Origin: Actinomycetota bacterium
Lineage (GTDB): Bacteria; Actinomycetota; Actinomycetes; Nanopelagicales; Nanopelagicaceae
Reading direction: 5' to 3'
DNA length: 64,000 bases
Assembly: GCA_009699575.1 (NCBI GenBank)
Contig: WLNY01000005.1
Coordinates: forward strand, 23,280-87,279
The notes under the pieces are model-generated. The model saw only the letters and a list, made by a program, of their open reading frames with translations. It searched no databases and was not told where the DNA came from. The stretch's first letter is position 1. Each line of letters begins with the position of its first letter. The translations under genes and the position numbers were made by a program. This document shows, one piece after another, positions 51,359-62,634 of this stretch.

Positions 51359-52090
51359 TTATTTCTTTAAATCTAAAGCTGTATAGAGATTAGTTATCTC
51401 TCCTTCGTTGAGGTCTCGCCAACGACCTTCGAGAGTTTCCCCAAGCGAGATAGGACCGAATTTGGTTCTGATCAATCGCAGCACATCTACGCCTACCGCC
51501 TCCATTAGGCGACGGATAATGTGGTACCGGCCTTCGTGGATGCTTACTTCAATCCAGGCTGGAGAGAGCTGTTTAAAGGTCAGGACTCGACCCATCCCAT
51601 CCTCGAGTTCAACACCTTTAAGTAGTGTTTTCTCGACTCCAACCGGCAATTTTCCATCAAATTCAATGATGTAAGTTTTTTCTAATCCAAAGGATGGGTG
51701 CGTGGCGCGAAAGGTCATATCGCCATCATTTGTAAGCAAAATTAGCCCTTCGGAATCCTTATCAAGGCGACCCACATGAAAAAGCCTCTCGGTCCTTAAG
51801 TTGATGAAATCTGATAGCGATGGCCTTCCTTCGGGATCGAACATGGTTGACACAACACCTCTTGGTTTATGAAGTGCAAGGTAAGTTTTGGTCAAACTTC
51901 GATGAATTGTCTCACCATCAACCATTACTATAGACTTCTCAGCGTCACATTTCGCACCAAGTTCTCTTACGATTTTTCCATCTACGCTGACTCGACCATC
52001 TGATATCAGTTCATCAGCACCTCGGCGGCTGGTTATTCCTGCATCGGCAATAATCTTATTAAGGCGCATTTCGGCCATGTGGCTATCCAT
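51359..52090 (-). CDS. rluB: Ribosomal large subunit pseudouridine synthase B-type
   Basis: MRLNKIIADAGITSRRGADELISDGRVSVDG, HVGRLDKDSEGLILLTNDGD. Confidence 0.94.
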   Translation of the reverse strand: MDSHMAEMRLNKIIADAGITSRRGADELISDGRVSVDGKIVRELGAKCDAEKSIVMVDGETIHRSLTKTYLALHKPRGVVSTMFDPEGRPSLSDFINLRTERLFHVGRLDKDSEGLILLTNDGDMTFRATHPSFGLEKTYIIEFDGKLPVGVEKTLLKGVELEDGMGRVLTFKQLSPAWIEVSIHEGRYHIIRRLMEAVGVDVLRLIRTKFGPISLGETLEGRWRDLNEGEITNLYTALDLKK

Positions 52091-52168
52091 TCTCGACAGT
52101 CATCGCACGGCTGTGGCCGGGCAAGTGTAAGTGTAGAGGTAAGAAATAGGCTTTGCTAATTGAGCGTG

Positions 52169-52720
52169 TTAGTCGATGAGAGATTCAAGAATCTCATCTA
52201 AGTGATCAAGGTCAGGCAAGTACGGCGCTAAGGCTGGAAGGTCTTCGAGGTTATTAAGACCTAGGCGCTCAAGAAAATAGGTCGTTGTCTTGTATAGAAT
52301 TGCGCCTGTTTCTGGCTCGAGGCCGAATTCCTCCACAAGGCCTCTCGTCACTAAAGTCTTCATGACCGCTTCTACATTAACTCCTCGTATGGCCGAGACT
52401 CTGGCTCGTGAAACAGGCTGGCGATAGGCAATTACTGCCAAGGTTTCAAGAGCTGCCTGGGTTAACCGATTCTGCTGACCGTCAAGCACGAATTTCTCCA
52501 CTACGGAGGCGCACTCAGGATGACTATAGAAGCGCCACCCGCCTGAGATGGCCTTAAGGGTGAACCCTCTCCCTTCGTAGCTCTCTATGAGCGCTGTGAG
52601 CGCCGCCGAGATTTCATCCGTTGGAACTTCAAGGACCGTCGCAAGTGTTATTTCAGTAACTGGCTCGTCCACGACCATCAGAATCGCTTCAATTGAGCGC
52701 AGGAGCTCAGAATTAGGCAT
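52169..52720 (-). CDS. scpB: Segregation and condensation protein B
   Basis: LLRSIEAILMVVDEPVT, FTLKAISGGWRFYSHPECA, LAVIAYRQPVSRARVSAIRGVN. Confidence 0.94.
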   Translation of the reverse strand: MPNSELLRSIEAILMVVDEPVTEITLATVLEVPTDEISAALTALIESYEGRGFTLKAISGGWRFYSHPECASVVEKFVLDGQQNRLTQAALETLAVIAYRQPVSRARVSAIRGVNVEAVMKTLVTRGLVEEFGLEPETGAILYKTTTYFLERLGLNNLEDLPALAPYLPDLDHLDEILESLID

Positions 52721-53627
52721 TTTCCCCTCCAGGTTCCACGACATCATATGAGTCGTCTAAAACGATAGGTATATCAAATTCATCGGTAGTCTCAATCTCT
52801 CCATCATCTGGGCCTGTCCAACTGATCTGGAGCTCCCCCAAAGCCACCACCTGTTCAAAGCGCAGGGCGCCCTGCCTGTAAAGATCCAAAAGAGCCAAGA
52901 ATCGCGCCACAATCACCAAAGTGCTTTCAGCATCAAGCACGAGTGCTCTAAAAGTCATCGATCTGGAGCGGCGCAAAGCCTCAACCACTAGTTGAGACTG
53001 CTCAGTTACGCTCACTTGAGCGCTGTGTAGATGCTCAACAGCTACCACTGGTGCCGACTTAGGTGTCAAAACCCTCTCTGCAATCGCGGCAAAACGGGCG
53101 GCGCCTACGCCGATGAGAACCTCAGGCAAAAGGGCTGAAAGAGCGGGATCCAAGGCGACTATGCGAGCAAAGCTTTTATCGCTTTGCGCAATCCGCTCGC
53201 TAAATGTTGCCGCGATCTCTTTAAAGGCGCGATATTGGAGAAGGCGGGCAAAGAGAAGGTCTCGAGCCTCCAGAAGCGCCAAATCTTCTTCATCATCAAC
53301 TTCCCCGGAAGGCAATAATCTCGCCGCCTTGAGATCAAGCAATGTTGCCGCGATCACGAGAAATTCCGTGGCTTGATCTAATCGCCACCCTTCTCCCGAA
53401 ATCTCCAAGGCTCGGATGAAGGCGATAAATTCGTCGGTGACGGTACTTAAAGCAACCTCTGTAATGTCCATTTTGTGGCGCGAGATGAGCTGAAGAAGTA
53501 GATCAAAGGGTCCATCAAAATTCTCTAGGTGAACCGAAAAGGGGCCAGAGATCTCCTGTACGACAGGCTCGTTGGTTATCTCAGTTTCCACCAGCGAACC
53601 GTACTTTACTTTTGAGTCTTTGCGCAC
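52713..53627 (-). CDS. scpA: Segregation and condensation protein A
   Basis: FSVHLENFDGPFDLLLQLISRHKMDITEVALSTVTDEFIAFI. Confidence 0.94.
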   Translation of the reverse strand: MRKDSKVKYGSLVETEITNEPVVQEISGPFSVHLENFDGPFDLLLQLISRHKMDITEVALSTVTDEFIAFIRALEISGEGWRLDQATEFLVIAATLLDLKAARLLPSGEVDDEEDLALLEARDLLFARLLQYRAFKEIAATFSERIAQSDKSFARIVALDPALSALLPEVLIGVGAARFAAIAERVLTPKSAPVVAVEHLHSAQVSVTEQSQLVVEALRRSRSMTFRALVLDAESTLVIVARFLALLDLYRQGALRFEQVVALGELQISWTGPDDGEIETTDEFDIPIVLDDSYDVVEPGGENA

Positions 53628-53687
53628 TTGCTCACTACGTGGCTAACGCGTACAGTCGGCCGAAAGGTATAGAAAGAGGTTTCTCGC

Positions 53688-54572
53688 TTGAACGCTAAAT
53701 CGACAATTGATGATGATGTCGCGACTACCTCAGCACTTCTAGGTCGTCCTCCCATGAGTTTCTCGGTGCCAGCACCGTTGACCACCCACGGACATGCCAA
53801 AATCATCGCAATATTTAATCAAAAAGGCGGAGTAGGTAAAACCACTTCAACAATTAATTTAGGAGCTAGCCTTGCTGAATTAGGCAGACGAGTTCTTCTC
53901 GTCGATTTTGATCCGCAAGGGGGTCTTTCCCTCGGCCTTGGTGTCAACGCACATAGTCTGCCTCTTGAACAAACCGTGTACTACGCCTTGATGACGCCGA
54001 GCGCCAATGTAGATGAAATTGTTTTAAAATCATCGGTTGCTGGCCTTGATTTTCTTCCAGCAAATCGAGACTTAGGAACTGCTGAGACCACATTGGGCGC
54101 AGAAATTGGCGGGCAGCAGTATCTCAAGAGAGCGCTCACCCCTCTTCGTGATTTCTACGATGTGATCCTCATCGATTGCCAACCGACCATGGGTCAGCTG
54201 ACGATTAATGCTCTGGTTGCGTCGGATGAAGTAATTGTTCCCCTCCAATGTGAATACTTTGCTCTTCATGGATTCATTGAACTTAAAGGCAATCTAGATA
54301 AAGTGAAGAACTTTCTCAATCCTGATCTTAAATTAATTGGAATTCTTGCCACAATGTATGACAAGAAAACTCTTCATAACAGAGAAGTACTTGGAGCAAT
54401 TCTTGAAAAATATCCAGAAGATGTATTTGAAACCATAATTTCCAAAACGATTCGTTTTCCAGAAACAACAGTGGTTGGTGAACCGATCACTACCTATGCT
54501 TCTTCGTCAACAGGCGCTGCCTCTTATCGACGTTTAGCAAGAGAACTCATAGCCAGAGGAGGCGCACAATGA
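53688..54572 (+). CDS. parA: ParA family ATPase
   Basis: IIAIFNQKGGVGKTTSTINLGASLAELGRRVLLVDFDPQGGLSLGLG; TTG start. Confidence 0.93.
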   Translation: MNAKSTIDDDVATTSALLGRPPMSFSVPAPLTTHGHAKIIAIFNQKGGVGKTTSTINLGASLAELGRRVLLVDFDPQGGLSLGLGVNAHSLPLEQTVYYALMTPSANVDEIVLKSSVAGLDFLPANRDLGTAETTLGAEIGGQQYLKRALTPLRDFYDVILIDCQPTMGQLTINALVASDEVIVPLQCEYFALHGFIELKGNLDKVKNFLNPDLKLIGILATMYDKKTLHNREVLGAILEKYPEDVFETIISKTIRFPETTVVGEPITTYASSSTGAASYRRLARELIARGGAQ

Positions 54573-54982
54573 CACGTAGAGCAAGTTTGCCAGGGGCAGA
54601 TGAATTGTTTAGGTCCACATCACCGGCACTCACTTCGGTGCGCACCACTGACACTGAACCTGCTCGCCCTTTGGTCGCTCCATCAATCGCCGCACCAACT
54701 ATTTCACCTTCAAAAAAGGGTGTTCGATCTATAGCTCGAAGAAGAGTTACATCCGTTGAAAAGGCGCCATCGGGTCGCGAACGTCATGATGAGAAAATAA
54801 CTGTCTACCTCTCCCCTGATGAACTCTATGACTTGGATCAGGCTCGATTGCAGTTACGTGGAGATTTAGGTTTAGGGGTTGATCGCGGTCGCATAGTTCG
54901 CGAATCTATTGCCGTAATTATTGCCGACTTAGAAGCTAAAGGCGATCAAAGCATTCTGGCACGCAGGTTACGCGGCCAGTAA
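54569..54982 (+). CDS. Small basic protein with C-terminal ribbon-helix-helix-like domain, candidate ParA partner
   Basis: Disordered N-terminus then EKITVYLSPDELYDLDQARLQLRG...DRGRIVRESIAVIIADLEAKG; overlaps parA stop. Confidence 0.65.
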   Translation: MTRRASLPGADELFRSTSPALTSVRTTDTEPARPLVAPSIAAPTISPSKKGVRSIARRRVTSVEKAPSGRERHDEKITVYLSPDELYDLDQARLQLRGDLGLGVDRGRIVRESIAVIIADLEAKGDQSILARRLRGQ

Positions 54983-55909
54983 TTAAGTCCGTGCTCGAGG
55001 GTGCGAAAGGCTATACGTTTCACGAACTTTATCGATGGTTATCAGTGTGTAGATTTGTGTTGTTGTAACAGAGGCGTGGCCAAGTAATTCCTGGACAACG
55101 CGAATGTCTGCTCCTCCATCGAGCAAGTGAGTTGCGTATGAATGCCGGAAAACGTGTGGAGAAACTTTTCCTTCTAAGCCTGTTTGTTTTGCAGCTGCAG
55201 TTACTACGTTCCATGCACTTTGACGCGTCAATCTAGTTCCTCGTGAATTAAGAAAGAGAGCGCCTGTGCCCTTCGAGTTTCGGGTGGCCAACAAGGGTCT
55301 TGTTCGAGTCAGGTAGTTTTCGATCGCCTTAACTGCAAAACTTCCAAGTGGAACCACTCTCTCTTTGCCACCTTTCCCCCGTAGCTTTAATATTGTTACT
55401 GAACCACTCTCGGTTTCCAGAGAAGTAAAATCGCCCAAATTTGAACCAATTAGCTCACTCACTCTGCCGCCACTACTGTAAAGCAATTCGAGTAAAGCCT
55501 TATCGCGTAGTGATGTGGGATTATCCAAGCGATCTGCGCTGTCAATCAATAAAAAAATTTCACTTACCGTAAGGGCTTTAGGTAGGCGTTTTGGAAGTTG
55601 GGCTACCGCGAGACCGGTTGTGACGTTTGGTACATCAAATTCGTTTGCTAGATATTTAAAAAACGATCGAAGAGAAGAAAGGTTCCTATTGACACTTCCC
55701 TGTGAAAGTCCGCTGGAACGTAATCCATCAAGAAATTCCAAAAAATGACTCTCCTCAACTTGAGAGATTTCGATTCCCTTGTCATTCATGTATCCAGAAA
55801 ATTTTGCAAGATCCCGCTTGTAGGCTTCTATGGAATTAGGTGCTAATCCACGTTCGATACGTAAGTGGTCCAGAAAACTCTGAAATATTTTATTACTCAT
55901 CGCCTTCAT
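54983..55909 (-). CDS. xerD: Site-specific tyrosine recombinase XerD
   Basis: LLELLYSSGGRVSELIGSNLGD, KGGKERVVPLG, SPHVFRHSYATHLLDGGADIRVVQELLGHASVTTTQIYT. Confidence 0.94.
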   Translation of the reverse strand: MKAMSNKIFQSFLDHLRIERGLAPNSIEAYKRDLAKFSGYMNDKGIEISQVEESHFLEFLDGLRSSGLSQGSVNRNLSSLRSFFKYLANEFDVPNVTTGLAVAQLPKRLPKALTVSEIFLLIDSADRLDNPTSLRDKALLELLYSSGGRVSELIGSNLGDFTSLETESGSVTILKLRGKGGKERVVPLGSFAVKAIENYLTRTRPLLATRNSKGTGALFLNSRGTRLTRQSAWNVVTAAAKQTGLEGKVSPHVFRHSYATHLLDGGADIRVVQELLGHASVTTTQIYTLITIDKVRETYSLSHPRART

Positions 55910-55917
55910 AAATAACT

Positions 55918-57021
55918 CTAGAAGATCATCGGGACGTGCTTATAGCTATGCGCATCAGCAACTTCTTGATATGTAATCTTTCCGTCATTGACATTAAGAC
56001 CTTTCGCCAAATTTGAATCTTCTGTCAGCGCGCGCAACCATCCCTTATTCGCAATAGCTAAGGCATAAGGAGTTGTTGCATTAGTCAGAGAATATGTCGA
56101 TGTTGCGGGCACTGCGCCAGGCATATTTGCCACGCAATAAAAAATAGAATCATGCACTTTAAAAACAGGGTCCGCATGAGTGGTCGCGTGCGAATCTTCA
56201 AAGCAGCCACCTTGGTCGATTGCGATATCTACAAGAACCGACCCCGACTTCATCAATTTCACTTGAGCATTAGACACTAATTTTGGCGCCTTAGCTCCAT
56301 GCACCAATACGGCGCCAATAACTAGATCAGCCTGGCGTATTTCACGATCAATAGCCGCATGAGAAGCAGCCAAGGTCTTTATCCGTCCTGAATACAAGGA
56401 ATCAATGGTTGCCAAGCGAGAAAGTGATCTATCAATAACGGTTACATCTGCGCCCATTCCCAAGGCGATCACCGCTGCATTAAGGCCCGCAACTCCTGCG
56501 CCAATCACGACAACTCTTCCGGGAGCAACACCTGGAACTCCCGCGAGCAATACACCGCGACCGCCATGAGGGCGTTGCAGAGCAGTTGCACCTACCTGCG
56601 TTGCCATGCGCCCAGCAACTTCACTCATCGGGGCCAGTAACGGCAAGGAACCATTGACCTCTACTGTTTCGTAGGCAATTGCAATTGAGCCACTTGCGAT
56701 CAGTGCATCAGTGCACGATTTTGATGCAGCGAGATGGAGATAGGTAAAAAGAATCTGCCCTTTTCTCATCAGTGGATATTCAGTCTCTATTGGCTCTTTC
56801 ACTTTCAAAATCATCTCAGCTTGCTTCCACACTTCAGAAGCGCTTTGAAGCATCTGAGCTCCTTGTGACATATAATCCTCATCTGAGATTGCGGAGCCTA
56901 TGCCGGCACCAGCCTCAATGAGAACAGTGTGCCCAGCTCGAATAAACTCACTCACGCCCTCGGGAGTGATTGCGACACGTGACTCGTGGACCTTGATCTC
57001 TTTTGGTACTCCAATAATCAT
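55918..57021 (-). CDS. ald: Alanine dehydrogenase
   Basis: MIIGVPKEIKVHESRVAITPEGV, VVIGAGVAGLNAAVIALGMGADVTVID, VANMPGAVPATSTYSLTNATTPY. Confidence 0.96.
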   Translation of the reverse strand: MIIGVPKEIKVHESRVAITPEGVSEFIRAGHTVLIEAGAGIGSAISDEDYMSQGAQMLQSASEVWKQAEMILKVKEPIETEYPLMRKGQILFTYLHLAASKSCTDALIASGSIAIAYETVEVNGSLPLLAPMSEVAGRMATQVGATALQRPHGGRGVLLAGVPGVAPGRVVVIGAGVAGLNAAVIALGMGADVTVIDRSLSRLATIDSLYSGRIKTLAASHAAIDREIRQADLVIGAVLVHGAKAPKLVSNAQVKLMKSGSVLVDIAIDQGGCFEDSHATTHADPVFKVHDSIFYCVANMPGAVPATSTYSLTNATTPYALAIANKGWLRALTEDSNLAKGLNVNDGKITYQEVADAHSYKHVPMIF

Positions 57022-57022
57022 A

Positions 57023-58684
<1,662 letters not shown>

Positions 58685-60406
58685 TTAAACCCTCATTGCC
58701 AAGAGTTCCGCGGCGTGTTCTCTCGCACTTGTTGAATTCTCCAGTCCTGCCAGCATTCTTGCAATCTCTTCAACTCTACTTTCCCCAAGTACCTGATTCA
58801 CACCGCTCGCCGTGATGGTCCCATCTTGACTTTTTATGACTACGTAATGAGTGTCTGCCCACGCCGCAACTTGAGCGAGGTGGGTCACTACGATAACTTG
58901 GGAATGTTTTGAGAGAACACTTAGTCGACGTCCCACTTCAATTGCTGCCTTACCCCCGATGCCAGCATCGATCTCATCAAAAATGTAAGTCCCCACAGGA
59001 TGCGTCGCGGCGAGTACAACTTCAAGTGCGAGCATCACGCGGGAAAGTTCTCCACCCGATGCGCCCTTTGCTAATGAAACCAATGGGCCATCTGTGTGAG
59101 ATTGCAAAAGCATTGAAACTTCGTCGCACCCCCATTGTGTGAAATCACTTTCCTTCAATTGACCCTCATAATTAATAGACTCAACGCGAGCGAAAAAATT
59201 GGTGTGAGGCATCGATAATTGGTGAATCTCATTTGAGACTTTCTCGCCTAAAACTTTCGCTGCATCTACTCTGCCCTGAGTTAATTGCTTTGCTAATTCC
59301 ACAAGGCGAGTACGCAATAACTTTAACTCTTCCTCAAGTTCACTAATCTTGGTCTCTCCCCCTTCAAGGTCTTCTAAATCAGTGTGAGCACTTCGCGAAC
59401 GTTTGATAAGGCTTTCCAGCGCTTCATCTAATATGAGATTTTTTTCCCACACTTTGATAAAAGACAGTAGTTCAGCCTTGCGTTCTTGAATGAATTCCAG
59501 ACGCGCAGGATCGGCTTCCAAGGACTGCAAATAGGAGGAGAGGTTTGGTGACACATCGGCAAGAATGAAAAAGGCCTCAGAAATTTGATCCGAGAAGCTT
59601 TCAAGAAGAGCGTCTTTCCCCTTTACCGCATCCAAATATTTTCTCGCCTGTCCCAAGAAATTGATAACACCTTCGTCTTCGTGTTCAAGAACGTTAGATG
59701 CTCCCATCGCCGCGATACGCAACTCCTCCACACTTGAAAGTCGTGCTATTTGCTGTTCAATCTCACTGATTTCTCCAGGCATTGGCTTGATTTTAGAAAA
59801 ACTTTTTACAAAATCTTTCAAGAGCGCAATCTCTTCGTCTCGTTTTGAAGCGCTCTCGCGCATCACACGTATACGATCTTTCAAGTCGTGATACTTTCTC
59901 AACTCGTTCTGATAGATTTGCAATACCTTCTCCAAGTTTGAGCCCGCGAAACGATCAAGCAACTCTCTCTGCTTTGCACTTTTTGCGATACTTGAGTTCG
60001 CAGATTGTCCATGGATTTCAACGAGTTCGGCGCTAAGAGCCAAAAGAGTGCTCGCAGGAACTGCTACACCTCCGGCTAAAGCCTTACTTTTACCATCACT
60101 ATTAACCGTTCGTGCAAGAACAAGCGATCCGTCTTCAGTTTCTACTCCGAAAGAATCGAGAACACTTTTCATCTCGTTTGGAATTCGAAAAATAGCACTC
60201 GCGGCTAGACGTTCTTCACCTGACCGGACAATCGAACTATCACTTTTGCCACCAAGTACGAGATTTAAAGCAGTCAAGACCATCGTCTTTCCCGCGCCTG
60301 TTTCTCCAGTGAGGACGGTGAGACCGGGCGAAATTTCAATGCTGGACTCGGTAATTACACCAATATTCTTAATTCGGATCTCTTCTAGATAAGTGCGATC
60401 ACTCAC
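58685..60406 (-). CDS. recN: DNA repair protein RecN
   Basis: LEEIRIKNIGVITESSIEISPGLTVLTGETGAGKTMVLTALNLVLGG, IFDEIDAGIGGKAA; GTG at 60406. Confidence 0.95.
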   Translation of the reverse strand: MSDRTYLEEIRIKNIGVITESSIEISPGLTVLTGETGAGKTMVLTALNLVLGGKSDSSIVRSGEERLAASAIFRIPNEMKSVLDSFGVETEDGSLVLARTVNSDGKSKALAGGVAVPASTLLALSAELVEIHGQSANSSIAKSAKQRELLDRFAGSNLEKVLQIYQNELRKYHDLKDRIRVMRESASKRDEEIALLKDFVKSFSKIKPMPGEISEIEQQIARLSSVEELRIAAMGASNVLEHEDEGVINFLGQARKYLDAVKGKDALLESFSDQISEAFFILADVSPNLSSYLQSLEADPARLEFIQERKAELLSFIKVWEKNLILDEALESLIKRSRSAHTDLEDLEGGETKISELEEELKLLRTRLVELAKQLTQGRVDAAKVLGEKVSNEIHQLSMPHTNFFARVESINYEGQLKESDFTQWGCDEVSMLLQSHTDGPLVSLAKGASGGELSRVMLALEVVLAATHPVGTYIFDEIDAGIGGKAAIEVGRRLSVLSKHSQVIVVTHLAQVAAWADTHYVVIKSQDGTITASGVNQVLGESRVEEIARMLAGLENSTSAREHAAELLAMRV

Positions 60407-61259
60407 TTCGCCATCCTTCAATTGGTAACTTGAATTTCGCAACTAATCGATCGGTGAACAAGGTCGCTTTAATATGAGCTAACTTAATTGTTTGGGCATC
60501 TTTTGTTATGACAACGCGATCATTCTCATGAAGCTCAAATCTTCGTAAAGCATCCGCTGAGAGTTGGGACCTGTGAGATTGGATTTCGATCACTATTTCA
60601 GAAGAAGGTGAAATTACCATTGGGCGAGAGAAAAGTGCATGGGCTGAAATCGGTAACAGAACGAGGGCTTCAACCTCTGGCCACACAACAGGACCACCAG
60701 CTGAAAAGGCATAAGCAGTCGAACCGGTTGGCGTTGCGCAAATAATGCCATCGCACCCCCAACGAGATAGCGGCCTTTCATCAATCTGCAGAAAAAGTTC
60801 TATCATCGCTGTTTCACTTCGTTCTACAGTCACTTCGTTAAGCGCCCAACCGGTCGAAATATTTTCTCCATCGCGAAGAATGCGATATGAAAGAACCATT
60901 CTTTCATCAATCACATAACTCTTATCTACGACACATTGAGCTACTTCCACAATTGAAAATTTATCTACTTCTGCCATAAAACCTACGCGTCCCAAATTCA
61001 CGCCAAGTAATGGGATATTTCGAATCCGTGCGACTTCGGCACCGCGTAAAATAGTCCCATCGCCACCGAGTACAACAACTACTTCAACTTCTTCGAGTGA
61101 TTCAATTGATCTGTTAGTAACGCCTTCAATTTCAAGATCCGAGATAGTGTAAAGAGCGAAATTATTTTTCATTAAAAATTTGGATAATTCGTGAGCAGCG
61201 CTCACCGCTTCATCGCGGGATGGATTGACAACTAAAAGTGCGCAACGATTGTTCATCAT
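60399..61259 (-). CDS. nadK: NAD kinase
   Basis: VVVLGGDGTILRGAEVAR, GVNLGRVGFMAEV, CATPTGSTAYAFSAGGPVVWPEVEALVLLPISAHALFSRP. Confidence 0.96.
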   Translation of the reverse strand: MMNNRCALLVVNPSRDEAVSAAHELSKFLMKNNFALYTISDLEIEGVTNRSIESLEEVEVVVVLGGDGTILRGAEVARIRNIPLLGVNLGRVGFMAEVDKFSIVEVAQCVVDKSYVIDERMVLSYRILRDGENISTGWALNEVTVERSETAMIELFLQIDERPLSRWGCDGIICATPTGSTAYAFSAGGPVVWPEVEALVLLPISAHALFSRPMVISPSSEIVIEIQSHRSQLSADALRRFELHENDRVVITKDAQTIKLAHIKATLFTDRLVAKFKLPIEGWRSE

Positions 61260-62044
61260 TGGGGACCTTGCGCAATGGCTCGCTCTAAATCAATTTCATC
61301 AATAAGTGGAGCGCCTCTGCGAAGCCAAAGGAAATACTCAACATTTCCTGCTGGACCAGGTAGCGGACTTGCGACAATGCCGCGAGTTCCTAGCCCCACT
61401 TCAAATGCAGATCGCGCAACATCCATCACCGCTGATTTTCTTAAGAGAGGATCTCGAACAACTCCACCGGCCCCTAATCTCTCTCTTCCTACTTCAAATT
61501 GAGGTTTCACCATCACAGCGTAATCCGCCTCAAGAGTAGAAATCGAAGCTAATGCGGGCAAAACGATGGATAAAGATATAAATGAAAGATCAGCGACTAT
61601 AAGCTCGATTGGCTCTCCTACTAATTCAGGACTGAGATGGCGAATATTCGTTCGGTCCAGAATTCGCACACGAGCATCTTGTCTGAGCTCCCAGGCAAGT
61701 TGTCCATAGCCAACATCAACAGCAACTACTTCAGAAGCACCTCGGCGCAAGAGCACGTCAGTAAACCCGCCAGTGGAAGCGCCAGCATCAAGACACCGCT
61801 TGCCCGTGACCGTTATTTCAGCAAAAGCATCTAAGGCACCTGCAAGTTTATGCCCACCTCTAGAAACAAAATCATCGCGTTTGCCCTGTAACGTGATTGA
61901 GGTTTGTGCGTCCACCTGAGTCGCTGCTTTGGTAGCTGGGATTCCATTGACTAATACATTTCGTGATTCGATTAAATCGCATGCCTGCTCTCGCGAACGA
62001 GCCATCTCGCGCCGAACAAGTTCTGCATCCAATCTAATTTTCAC
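61256..62044 (-). CDS. tlyA: TlyA family rRNA (cytidine-2'-O)-methyltransferase
   Basis: IRLDAELVRREMARSREQACDLIESRNVLVNG, DFVSRGGHKLAGALDAF, CLDAGASTGGFTDVLLRRGA. Confidence 0.95.
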   Translation of the reverse strand: MKIRLDAELVRREMARSREQACDLIESRNVLVNGIPATKAATQVDAQTSITLQGKRDDFVSRGGHKLAGALDAFAEITVTGKRCLDAGASTGGFTDVLLRRGASEVVAVDVGYGQLAWELRQDARVRILDRTNIRHLSPELVGEPIELIVADLSFISLSIVLPALASISTLEADYAVMVKPQFEVGRERLGAGGVVRDPLLRKSAVMDVARSAFEVGLGTRGIVASPLPGPAGNVEYFLWLRRGAPLIDEIDLERAIAQGPQ

Positions 62045-62066
62045 GAAAAACCTTCACTTCTCTCTA

Positions 62067-62222
62067 CTATAAGCCGTCAATGGAAGAGAGGGCTTGCTGC
62101 AATTGCTGGTGCAGCGCTTCGTAACGTGGCGCATGCTCTGACACATCTAGAGCATCTATCTCGTTGAGTTCAGCTTTGACTTGATTGACCAGTTCGCTCT
62201 CAACGGTATTCTCTTCATTCAT
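62067..62222 (-). CDS. Small hypothetical protein, 51 aa (absent from supplied ORF track)
   Basis: Minus-strand ATG...TAG: MNEENTVESELVNQVKAELNEIDALDVSEHAPRYEALHQQLQQALSSIDGL; start overlaps upstream TGA (ATGA coupling). Confidence 0.7.
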   Translation of the reverse strand: MNEENTVESELVNQVKAELNEIDALDVSEHAPRYEALHQQLQQALSSIDGL

Positions 62223-62551
62223 TTTTTTCCCACACCTTTCGCCGGAGTTATCTTCGATGTCGTCTTCTTAGCGCTTGCTTTAACAGATGAACTCTTCTTA
62301 GCGCTTGCTTTTGGCTGAGGTTGTACAGACTTATTTAATTGGGCAACTTCATTTTGAAGTTTTTCAAATTCTTCTCGACGTATGAACCCCATTCGAGATA
62401 CCGCTAGCTGGACTTCCTCTTCCACCTTAGTTTTGATCACTTCGCCACTTTCGCGAGCCCAGGAACTCATAGAGGCAATTACTTCTGAACTCTCCCCTTC
62501 AGATACTTTGCCAAGAAGGGCGCGCATTGTTGCAAGCAGATCATTACTCAT
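62219..62551 (-). CDS. Small coiled-coil-like protein with Lys/Ser/Ala-rich C-terminal tail
   Basis: MSNDLLATMRALLGKVSEGESSEVIASM...SRMGFIRREEFEKLQNEVAQLNKSVQ...KASAKKSSSVKASAKKTTSKITPAKGVGKK. Confidence 0.7.
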   Translation of the reverse strand: MSNDLLATMRALLGKVSEGESSEVIASMSSWARESGEVIKTKVEEEVQLAVSRMGFIRREEFEKLQNEVAQLNKSVQPQPKASAKKSSSVKASAKKTTSKITPAKGVGKK

Positions 62552-62634
62552 TGCTTCCGATCCTTTCGCGCCAGGCGCGCAATTTAACGTGGACAATAAG
62601 GGCATCTGATGCGTGCATCTAATGCTCAGCCTAC

